A stretch of 64,000 bases of DNA. It comes from Planctomycetota bacterium (GTDB lineage Bacteria; Planctomycetota; J058; JAJDCP01). Location: positions 62,001 to 126,000 of the forward strand of contig JAJDCP010000175.1 of the NCBI GenBank assembly GCA_029260765.1, read 5' to 3'. Both the position numbers and the translations under genes were made by a program. Each line of letters starts with the position of its first letter. Position 1 is the stretch's first letter. The notes under the pieces were generated by a model that worked only from the letters and a program-made list of their open reading frames with translations, was not told where the DNA came from and did not search any database. This document shows positions 1 to 7,056 of the stretch, piece after piece.

Positions 1-1086
1 GTCCATCGGCTCGACGTGTTCACCAACCTGCGCCTGTCCGCCACCGAGCGCCTGGTGTTTGGGCTGCGGCCCTTCGACAACCCCGACCGGGCGGGGGACG
101 TCACCGGCTCGTTCACGGGCTACGAATTCGAGCCCCACGACGGACGTGCGGGCGGCTTCAAAGAGCGCTTCGATGGCACGGTCTCGACGCTGTTTTTCGA
201 GGGCGACTTTGGCGAGCTGTTTCCCGGCCTCGACCCCAGCGACGAGAAGTCCCTGGATGTGGGCTTCACCGTGGGCCGTCAGCCGATCATCTTCCAGAAC
301 GGCATCATCATCAACGGCACGCTCGATGCGTTCGGCCTGACACGCAATTCCCTGCGCTGGTTCGGCGCCTCGAACATCCGCATCGCCGGCCTGTACGCGA
401 CGCCCAACGTGGTCGATCCCTCGCTCGAGGAGCGCATCGATCTGTTCGGTCTGTTCCACGAAGTCGACACGGCCCAGAGCACGGTGGAGGTCGACCTGGT
501 CTACCGCAACGCGCGCGCGGCTTCGGGCAATGGTCTGTTTCTGGGCATCGGCGCCACCCAGCGTCTGGGGCATTTCAATACCTCGTTTCGTTACAACCTT
601 TCACTGACGCTGGGCCGTGGCAGGCGGGAGATCCCGACCGGACATCTGTTCACCGCCGAGGTCTCGCTCGACCTGGCGGGCGGCTCTGATGTACTCTATC
701 TCAATGCTTATGCGGGTATCGACGCCTACACTTCGGCCTTCCGTGACGCCGACGCGGGGGGAGCGGTCGGGCGCATCGGCATTCTGTTCGCCAGTCCCGG
801 AATCGGTCGCTACGGCGCGGCCTTGAACCCTGACCCCAAGAGATCTCTCGGCGGAGCCCTCGGCTACCAGATGTTCTTCAATCAAAAACGCACCCAGCTG
901 ATCGCCGAATTGGGCGGCCGCGCTTCGACCGCAGACGGCACGCGCGACGACGCTGTGGCCGGAGCGCTGCGTGTGCAGCAGGCGCTGTTCAACCGGGTGA
1001 TTCTGCTCGCAGAGGGGTTCGTCGGCAAGCGCGAGAGCTTCGATGTCGGCTTCGGGTCGCGTTTCGAAGTGATCGTCAAGTTCTGA
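1..1086 (+). CDS. Outer-membrane beta-barrel protein, 5' truncated
   Basis: The frame is open from the first base, so the N-terminus and signal peptide lie outside the window; the GTG at 16 is probably an internal valine codon. The visible 361 residues are rich in alternating hydrophobic/polar strands with Gly and aromatic residues, and the protein ends in Lys-Phe. A terminal Phe is the usual outer-membrane barrel assembly signal. There are no haem motifs. It lies 25 nt upstream of a ferredoxin-reductase-type gene and two multihaem cytochromes, so it could be the porin part of an electron conduit. That role is inferred from context only. An alginate-export or phosphate-selective-type porin is an alternative. 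Confidence 0.7.
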   Translation, partial: VHRLDVFTNLRLSATERLVFGLRPFDNPDRAGDVTGSFTGYEFEPHDGRAGGFKERFDGTVSTLFFEGDFGELFPGLDPSDEKSLDVGFTVGRQPIIFQNGIIINGTLDAFGLTRNSLRWFGASNIRIAGLYATPNVVDPSLEERIDLFGLFHEVDTAQSTVEVDLVYRNARAASGNGLFLGIGATQRLGHFNTSFRYNLSLTLGRGRREIPTGHLFTAEVSLDLAGGSDVLYLNAYAGIDAYTSAFRDADAGGAVGRIGILFASPGIGRYGAALNPDPKRSLGGALGYQMFFNQKRTQLIAELGGRASTADGTRDDAVAGALRVQQALFNRVILLAEGFVGKRESFDVGFGSRFEVIVKF

Positions 1087-1111
1087 GCTCCTGAGCCAAG
1101 AAAGCAAGTCC

Positions 1112-2428
1112 ATGCTCGAATTTCTCACCTCGCCTCTCGTCCTGCAGATGACAGGGCTCGCTGCATGTGGGCTGATTCTGTTGCGGGGAGGGCTCGGGGC
1201 TTTGGACTGGTGGCAGCGCCGACGGCAACAGGCAGACTACGAGCTGCAGCGGCGGGAAGTGCTGCAACAGCGCATCGAGCGGGCGCGCTGGAATGCCCAA
1301 CGTGCCCGGAAGCTCTCCGAATGGCGCTGGGAAGGCCATCGCAAGTTCGTGGTCGAGCGGAAGGTGGTCGAGAACGCGCTCGGCGATGTCTGCTCCCTGT
1401 ATCTGCGCCCGCACGACAACCGTCCGCTGCCGGAGTTCAAGCCGGGGCAGTTCCTGACCTTCAAGCTGGCCATCCCGGGACAGAGGGGACAGGTGGTGCG
1501 CTGCTACTCGCTCTCCAACGCCTTCCAGGCCGATGCCAGCAAGACGGGCTACCGTATCTCGGTCAAACGTCTCGAGGGCGGGGTCTGCTCCAACTACTTC
1601 CACAACACCCTGGAAGTCGGCGACATCCTTGATGCAGAGGCGCCCCGGGGCAGCTTCTACCTCGACATGGAGCATCGCTGGCCCGTGGTCCTGTTCGCCG
1701 GAGGCGTCGGCGTGACCCCGATGTTGAGCATGCTCGAGGCTCTGCATGCGGAACGTCAGAGTCGGCGGCCGGTCTGGCTGTTCTACGGCGTGCGCTCGCC
1801 GGCAGAGCTGATCCAACGCGAGCGGCTCGAGGCCATCGCGCATCAAAACCCGGCGATCGAGGTCTGGTTCTGTTACAGCCAGCCCGACACGGCCACCCTG
1901 GCGATGATCCGCCGCGCCCACACGCCCGGGAACAACGAGCCCGTCCGGCACTTCGCCCGGCGGGTCAAGGTCTCCTGGGTGTTCCGCGACGTCTTGCCCA
2001 AGGCCGTGATCGAGACGGCGCACTTCTATACTTGCGGGCCGCCTCCGATGATGGAGGCACTGCAGAGCGACCTGACCGCACAAGGCGTTCCGCTCGAGCG
2101 ATGCCATACCGAGGCCTTCGGTCCTGCCAGCGTCTCGTCGAGCCAGCGCAAGGCGGCCGCCGAGTCAGGGGTGGGCTTCCGGGTGGTGTTTGCGCGTTCA
2201 GGAAAGAAGCTTCATTGGAGTGGAAACGCGCGCAACCTGCTCGAGCTGGCGGAGCAGAACGGCGTCGCGCTCAATTCTGGCTGTCGGGTCGGGGCCTGCA
2301 GCGACTGCAAGGTGGCCGTGCGCTCCGGATCGGTCAGCTACGCGACACCTCCGAATGCACGCATTGAACCGGGCACCTGTCTGACCTGTCAGGCGGTGCC
2401 CGCGGCGGACCTGATTCTGGATGCTTGA
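1112..2428 (+). CDS. Membrane-anchored FNR-type flavoprotein with C-terminal 2Fe-2S ferredoxin domain
   Basis: The 438-residue protein has an N-terminal hydrophobic segment (about residues 8-27), a charged stretch, then an FAD-binding domain with the RCYSLS motif, an NAD(P)-binding domain (GGVGVTPMLSM, and CGPPPMM near residue 310) and a plant-type [2Fe-2S] domain. The cluster ligands are C391, C396, C399 and C423, in the C-x4-C-x2-C arrangement. The family moves electrons between NAD(P)H, flavin and a 2Fe-2S centre, as in Hcp reductases and oxygenase reductases. Placed between a barrel and cytochromes, it may deliver NAD(P)H electrons to the membrane chain, or run in reverse. The physiological partner is not evident. 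Confidence 0.88.
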   Translation: MLEFLTSPLVLQMTGLAACGLILLRGGLGALDWWQRRRQQADYELQRREVLQQRIERARWNAQRARKLSEWRWEGHRKFVVERKVVENALGDVCSLYLRPHDNRPLPEFKPGQFLTFKLAIPGQRGQVVRCYSLSNAFQADASKTGYRISVKRLEGGVCSNYFHNTLEVGDILDAEAPRGSFYLDMEHRWPVVLFAGGVGVTPMLSMLEALHAERQSRRPVWLFYGVRSPAELIQRERLEAIAHQNPAIEVWFCYSQPDTATLAMIRRAHTPGNNEPVRHFARRVKVSWVFRDVLPKAVIETAHFYTCGPPPMMEALQSDLTAQGVPLERCHTEAFGPASVSSSQRKAAAESGVGFRVVFARSGKKLHWSGNARNLLELAEQNGVALNSGCRVGACSDCKVAVRSGSVSYATPPNARIEPGTCLTCQAVPAADLILDA

Positions 2429-2502
2429 GAAACTGCGACCCGCGCAAGGGTCGCACGCGACAGTACGGAACGGAAAAGACAGCGATAGGAAGGAGACTAG
2501 AG

Positions 2503-3657
2503 ATGCGTCGCAAGCCAGGTATGCCGGGAGTCTGGCTGCAGATCCTGCGGCCCGCCGTTCTGTTGGCGACCATCGCCAGCGCCTTGGGCATGGCGCTCTG
2601 GGCCGAAGACGCCGGGCGGGTGTTTGCAGATGGACGGCAGACTTTCGCCGCGGAGATGTACATCGGCCCCGAAGGGAAAGTCGATGACAACAGCCGCTGC
2701 ATCGACTGCCACAGCATGGAATACAAGGCCTGGCAACGGACGCACCACCACGACTCGCAGAACGCGGGTGACTCGGATCTCGCCTTTGAGCTGACGTTCG
2801 AGCTCGACCTGGGGGAGATGCGGGAGGTCGAGCTGTGCAGCCGTTGCCACTTCACACGCGTGCCGGTCTCGGGCCAGACCCACTTCTATGGCGTGTCCTG
2901 CGAGTCCTGCCATGGGCCTGCCCGGGACTGGGGGCCCGTGCATCACGAGGTCTGGGAAGAGCTCGAGGGCGTGGGCTCGCGCGAAGAGCACCTGCAGAAT
3001 CTGGTCTCGAGCCACATGATCCGACCCCAGCGTCTGTACGACCTGGCGCAGAACTGCTTCCAGTGCCACATCATGGCGCGCGAGGAACAGGAGCTCAGCG
3101 TCGAGACGCTGGTCAACACCAAGACGGCCGAGGGACAACATCCGGCGTCGAGCCCGGGCTTCGAGCTGTTGTCCTGGTCGCAGGGAGAGATCCGGCACAA
3201 CTTCCGCAAGCCGGACAACAGCGAGGACCCGGCCAATCCCGAGTCGGACCGTCAGCGCTCTCTGTATGTAGTCGGCAAGCTCCTCGATCTCGAATACAGC
3301 TTGCGCGCGCTGGCGGGGGCGACCGATGCCGAGGGCCGCTTCTTCGGCAGCCTGCGGCACCGGGTGCTGGGGGACGAGGGAGCGCTGGCGAGCCTGGTGG
3401 CGATCCGCGCCGCGTTGGGTGCCGAGCATCCTGTGTCTGTGTGCATCGCCAGCATCGAGGCGGCGGTACCGGCCGAGTTGATCGCTGTCGATCAGGGAGA
3501 AGCGCTGGCGGCTGCGGCCGACGCGATCCGTGCCGAGATCAAGCCACTGTTCAACGGAGACCTGGAAGCGTGGCCGCTGGACGAGCTCGAGACCTCGCTG
3601 GCGGCGGTGGAAGAGCTGCTGCCGGCCGACACCCAGGGCGCATCGTGGCGGCCCTAG
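2503..3657 (+). CDS. Tetrahaem cytochrome c family protein
   Basis: The start was set at the ATG at 2503, preceded by AGGAAGGAG, although the frame opens earlier. A signal peptide/anchor (about residues 10-33) follows. Four CxxCH haem-attachment motifs are visible: CIDCH, CSRCH, CESCH and CFQCH, all in the first half. The spacing and the second-motif context resemble cytochrome c-554-type proteins. The C-terminal third has no haem motif and looks helical. The protein should be periplasmic and is probably part of the electron route formed with the flanking reductase and the decahaem protein. Total length is 384 residues. No substrate-reducing active site is evident. Confidence 0.87.
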   Translation: MRRKPGMPGVWLQILRPAVLLATIASALGMALWAEDAGRVFADGRQTFAAEMYIGPEGKVDDNSRCIDCHSMEYKAWQRTHHHDSQNAGDSDLAFELTFELDLGEMREVELCSRCHFTRVPVSGQTHFYGVSCESCHGPARDWGPVHHEVWEELEGVGSREEHLQNLVSSHMIRPQRLYDLAQNCFQCHIMAREEQELSVETLVNTKTAEGQHPASSPGFELLSWSQGEIRHNFRKPDNSEDPANPESDRQRSLYVVGKLLDLEYSLRALAGATDAEGRFFGSLRHRVLGDEGALASLVAIRAALGAEHPVSVCIASIEAAVPAELIAVDQGEALAAAADAIRAEIKPLFNGDLEAWPLDELETSLAAVEELLPADTQGASWRP

Positions 3658-3703
3658 TGGCGAGGCTGAGGTCAGCGGTTGTCTGCCGGGATTCCGCTGA
3701 TGT

Positions 3704-3757
3704 GGCGGTCTGCGGGGATTCCTCTGTAGCGGCGGTCTGCGGGGATTCCTCTGTAGT
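3704..3757 (+). repeat. Two tandem 27-nt repeats
   Basis: Two 27-nt units, 3704-3730 and 3731-3757, differ only at the last base (C or T). Each begins GGCGGTCTGCGGGGATTCC. A more degenerate copy precedes them at about 3675-3703. The third position where a unit would begin (3758) instead starts the REP-like palindrome. The array lies in the 250-nt gap between the tetrahaem cytochrome and the membrane protein gene. Confidence 0.85.
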
Positions 3758-3774
3758 GGCGGTCTATGACCGCC
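3752..3774 (+). repeat. REP-like palindrome with TGTAG head
   Basis: TGTAG (3752-3756) is followed by a 7-bp perfect stem GGCGGTC / GACCGCC with a TAT loop (3758-3774). A 5' GTAG tetranucleotide next to a hairpin is the known signature of REP sequences mobilised by RAYT transposases. A second copy with a different stem is at 57558-57581. No RAYT gene is in the window. Confidence 0.65.
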
Positions 3775-3907
3775 GGAGTGAGCGCCTCGCCTGGAACAAC
3801 CCGACCTCGTCGGAGCAACCGTTGCGACGGGGGCTTCCGGCGCGCATAGAGCGCCGCTCCAGCGGCCACGACTCCGCCCGCGCACAGATCCTGCCCGGGA
3901 AGGTTCG

Positions 3908-4726
3908 ATGAAGCGTCGCACGCGCAGGTTGTACAACCTGGCGGGCCTGGCCCTGGCCTGCCTGTGCGTGCAGCTCTGGGTGCGCCTGCGCTGGCTGAGT
4001 CTGGGTGCGTCTCAGCGCGCCTCGGGTTGGCTGCTGCTGGGCTTGGTCGTCTTCCTGCTGCTGTACAACCTGCGCAAGAAGCTGCCCTTCCTGCCGCTGT
4101 TGGCTTCGGCTTCCTGGCTGCAAGCGCACATCTGGCTGGGATTGCTGGCCTGCTTCAGCTTCCTGTTGCACAGCGGGGCCGCGCTCCCCTCGGGTGTCCT
4201 CGAACGCGGTCTGGCGGTGCTGTTCCTGATGTCGGCGGGCAGCGGGCTGCTGGGCCTGTACTTGTCCCGCCGCATCCCGCCTATGCTGCGGACACGGGGC
4301 GAGGAGGTGATCTTCGAACGCATCCCCGGTCTGCTACGTCGGCTGCGCGAACGCGCCGAAGACCTGGTGGTGCGCGCGGTCGAGCAGACCGGCTCCACCG
4401 CGATCTCCGACTACTACACCCGCCGCTTGCAGGGCTTCTTCTCCCGCCCCCGGCACCTGGGCCGTCACCTGGTCTCGAGCCACACCCCGATCCGCAAGCT
4501 GGCGCTGGAGATCGAAGACCTCGAGCGCTATCTCGGCGCGGACGAGCGCCCGCTGCTGGCCGAGCTCGCGGCTATGGTGCAAGCCAAACATGACCTCGAC
4601 TACCACTACGCCTTGCAGGGAAGCTTGAAGCTCTGGTTGTTCGTGCACCTGCCCTTCTCGTATGCCCTGCTCGTCCTGGTGGCTCTGCATGTGTTGACGA
4701 TCCAAGCTTTCGGGAGCGCCCTATGA
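3908..4726 (+). CDS. Cytochrome b-like integral membrane protein
   Basis: This 272-residue protein has about five hydrophobic segments: near residues 10-27, 40-53, 72-90, 100-118 and a C-terminal pair around 240-270. His residues sit in or beside the helices (a WLQAHIWLG segment, an SFLLHSG segment, and HLPF and ALHVL near the C-terminus), as expected if it binds b haem. A charged cytosolic region of about 110 residues lies between helices 4 and 5. It overlaps the decahaem cytochrome gene by ATGA, so the two are translationally coupled. Likely role: quinone- or reductase-linked membrane subunit handing electrons to the periplasmic cytochromes. Haem binding is inferred; I recognise no close family. 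Confidence 0.75.
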   Translation: MKRRTRRLYNLAGLALACLCVQLWVRLRWLSLGASQRASGWLLLGLVVFLLLYNLRKKLPFLPLLASASWLQAHIWLGLLACFSFLLHSGAALPSGVLERGLAVLFLMSAGSGLLGLYLSRRIPPMLRTRGEEVIFERIPGLLRRLRERAEDLVVRAVEQTGSTAISDYYTRRLQGFFSRPRHLGRHLVSSHTPIRKLALEIEDLERYLGADERPLLAELAAMVQAKHDLDYHYALQGSLKLWLFVHLPFSYALLVLVALHVLTIQAFGSAL

Positions 4727-7056
4727 AGGAGAGGCTGCAGCCTTTCGACTTCGACAAGAGCGCCTACGAGCGCCCGGACGCCCGCTGGGTGTGCGGGCGC
4801 AGCGCCGAAGGGCGGCCGTGCCGCGAGGGGCCTGACGGGCGCGGACGTTGTGCGCGCCTGGCTGCCCTCTGCCAGCCTGCCGCGGGGCAGAGCGGTCCCG
4901 TCTGCGCGCGCCTGCCCGAGCTGGGAGGCCCGTGCAGCCAAGGGCCGGACCCACAGGGGCGTTGCGGGTTGGGGCCCCCGTGCGCGCCACGGCGTTCCTT
5001 GCGTTCGCTGCGCGGATTGTGGACGCGCGGCGCCGCCTTGCTGGTCGTCGCCCTGCTGGTCGTTGTGCTGGCAAGCGAGCGGCTGCGGAGCGGGTTCGTG
5101 GCTCCGGGCCCGATGAGCAGCGCCCACACCGCGGTGGCCTCCGACTGTGCAGCCTGTCATCGGGCCGCAGAGCACGGCTGGCTGCCTGCGGCCCTCGGAG
5201 TCGCACCCGGACGTACCGACAGCGAGCGCTGCCTGCTGTGTCACGACCTGGGGTCCGCTCCGCAGCAAGCTCATGGACTCCCGGCCGCGCAGCTCGCGGC
5301 GCTGCGTGCGGCGGCCCAGCAGCGGCCCGCGAGCGAAGCCCCCTGGGACGTGGTGTTCGCGCGGGGCTCGCACGGACTGGTGGCGGATCGCCAGGCGTGC
5401 GCAACCTGCCACCGCGAGCACCAGGGGAATGGGCACGACCTGCGGACGATGGCCGAGGAGCGCTGTCAGGCCTGCCACCAACAGGCCTTCACCAGCTTCG
5501 AAGACGGCCATCCCGAGTTCCGCCAGTTCGGACAGATGCAGGCGTCGGGAATCCGCTTCGCCCACCACGCACACCTCGTCGGGGGCACCTCTGCCAGCTA
5601 TTTCGCCAGCAAGGGGGAAGCGGTGAGCCAGCTCGGGGCGAGCTGCAGCAGCTGCCACCTGGCGTCTCCCGATGGTCGTGACGTGCTGTTGCGAGGCTTT
5701 GAGGCGAGCTGCGCGCGCTGCCACGACAGGGACTTCGAGACCCGTCTGGGTGACCAACGGCTGGTGGCCCTGCCGAGTTTCTCCGTCAAGGGACTGGGAG
5801 TGGGCAGCTGGCCGTTCAACCCTGCAGCGGTCGGAGAGCTGCCGTTCGACCAGACGCCCTGGATGCGCTTGTTGCTGGCGGGTGACCCGGCCGCCGCGCA
5901 ACTGCCCGCCGACGTGCTCGCGTTGGCGCGTGCGCTGCACACCGTCCGTTGCAGTCAGGATCCGGAGCACTTCTCGCGGGTCGAGGCCGATCCCAAGCGC
6001 GTCCAACGCATGCTGACCAAGCCCTGCCGCACCTGCAAACAACCCCTGCGCTACGCGCTCGACGCTGCCGATCCCGCCTTGCAACGCGCGGCGTGGATGT
6101 ATGTGCGCGCGGTGCGGCGCCTGTTCGACGACTTGCTGGCGGCGGCCCGCGGACGTCTCGACAAGTTGCGCGCCCGGCTGGGCCACCTGGCGCTCGGCGC
6201 GCTGCCCGAAGGGACGCTGCGGGCCTGGACGGCGGCGCTTCCGGGCGCGGCCCTGCAGGTGGCGTGGCGGCGTTGGTTGCCCGAGCCCTGGTACCGAATG
6301 CGCATGCTGGCGGGGCCTCTGCTGCAGAGCGATGCCGAGCTCGATCAGCAGGTTGCGGTGGGGGGCTGGAATATCGGCGGCCTGGCGGTCAGCTGGCGGC
6401 CGCGGCATGCCGACCCGCTGTTGGCGAACGGCCTCGCAATTGCCGGTCGGCTGGGGATCGCGCTCGACAGCGAGGCCGGCGCGCGGCTGCTGCACCCCCT
6501 GCTCACGCAGCTCGACACCTGCGCGAAGTGCCATACCCGGCACGACCAGAGCGCAGGTTTCCGATTCAGCTGGCGTGGCCGTACCAGCGATGCCCGAGAG
6601 CGCCGCTTTACGGGTTTCTCGCACGCACCGCACACGGATTTCCCTGAACATCAGGCGCCGTCCGGCACTTCCTGCTTGTCCTGCCATCACCTCGCGCCTG
6701 CACCCGAAGGACAAGCAGCCCTGAGCGAGGTCGGCCTGCATGACTACCACCGGCAGAGCATCTGCGCTTCCTGCCACACCCGCGACAGCGACCATCACAC
6801 GGGCGCACTGAGCGACACACAGTGTGGCGGTTGCGGCATCCGCTTGCAGCCCGGCGAGCCAGGCTTTGGCTGCCAGAGCTGCGGGCGGACCCATCATCAG
6901 GCCTGCCTGGCGGAGGGAGCTTGTGTGGACTGTGGGGGGAGCCTGCTGCATCTCAGCAGTGTGGGAGCGCGGCACCGCGGACCGACCGACTGCCTGACCT
7001 GCCACAGTTATCACGTCGGCCTGCGCCAGACTGATTGGGAGGTCTCCCATGAGTAG
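4723..7056 (+). CDS. Membrane-anchored decahaem cytochrome c with cytosolic Cys-rich head and RING-like module
   Basis: The 777-residue protein begins with a Cys-rich region (C24 to C87) made of two similar units built around GPDxxGRC, then a transmembrane helix (about 103-117). Ten CxxCH motifs follow: CAACH, CLLCH, CATCH, CQACH, CSSCH, CARCH, CAKCH, CLSCH, CASCH and CLTCH. A further CRTCK (nt 6025-6039) could bind an eleventh haem with Lys ligation, as in NrfA. Between haems 9 and 10 is a zinc-binding pattern C-x2-C-x12-C-x2-C with HH and three more Cys (nt 6823-6939), like the Prok-RING family. The haem domain must be periplasmic, leaving the Cys-rich head in the cytoplasm. It overlaps the gene before by ATGA and the gene after by 8 nt. 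Confidence 0.9.
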   Translation: MKERLQPFDFDKSAYERPDARWVCGRSAEGRPCREGPDGRGRCARLAALCQPAAGQSGPVCARLPELGGPCSQGPDPQGRCGLGPPCAPRRSLRSLRGLWTRGAALLVVALLVVVLASERLRSGFVAPGPMSSAHTAVASDCAACHRAAEHGWLPAALGVAPGRTDSERCLLCHDLGSAPQQAHGLPAAQLAALRAAAQQRPASEAPWDVVFARGSHGLVADRQACATCHREHQGNGHDLRTMAEERCQACHQQAFTSFEDGHPEFRQFGQMQASGIRFAHHAHLVGGTSASYFASKGEAVSQLGASCSSCHLASPDGRDVLLRGFEASCARCHDRDFETRLGDQRLVALPSFSVKGLGVGSWPFNPAAVGELPFDQTPWMRLLLAGDPAAAQLPADVLALARALHTVRCSQDPEHFSRVEADPKRVQRMLTKPCRTCKQPLRYALDAADPALQRAAWMYVRAVRRLFDDLLAAARGRLDKLRARLGHLALGALPEGTLRAWTAALPGAALQVAWRRWLPEPWYRMRMLAGPLLQSDAELDQQVAVGGWNIGGLAVSWRPRHADPLLANGLAIAGRLGIALDSEAGARLLHPLLTQLDTCAKCHTRHDQSAGFRFSWRGRTSDARERRFTGFSHAPHTDFPEHQAPSGTSCLSCHHLAPAPEGQAALSEVGLHDYHRQSICASCHTRDSDHHTGALSDTQCGGCGIRLQPGEPGFGCQSCGRTHHQACLAEGACVDCGGSLLHLSSVGARHRGPTDCLTCHSYHVGLRQTDWEVSHE

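Noticed and set aside
3672..3869. Minus-strand 65-codon frame with a nine-residue repeat (YRGIPADRR-like)
   Set aside because: The repeat comes from the 27-nt tandem DNA repeats, whose length is a multiple of three; no ribosome-binding site or conserved domain.
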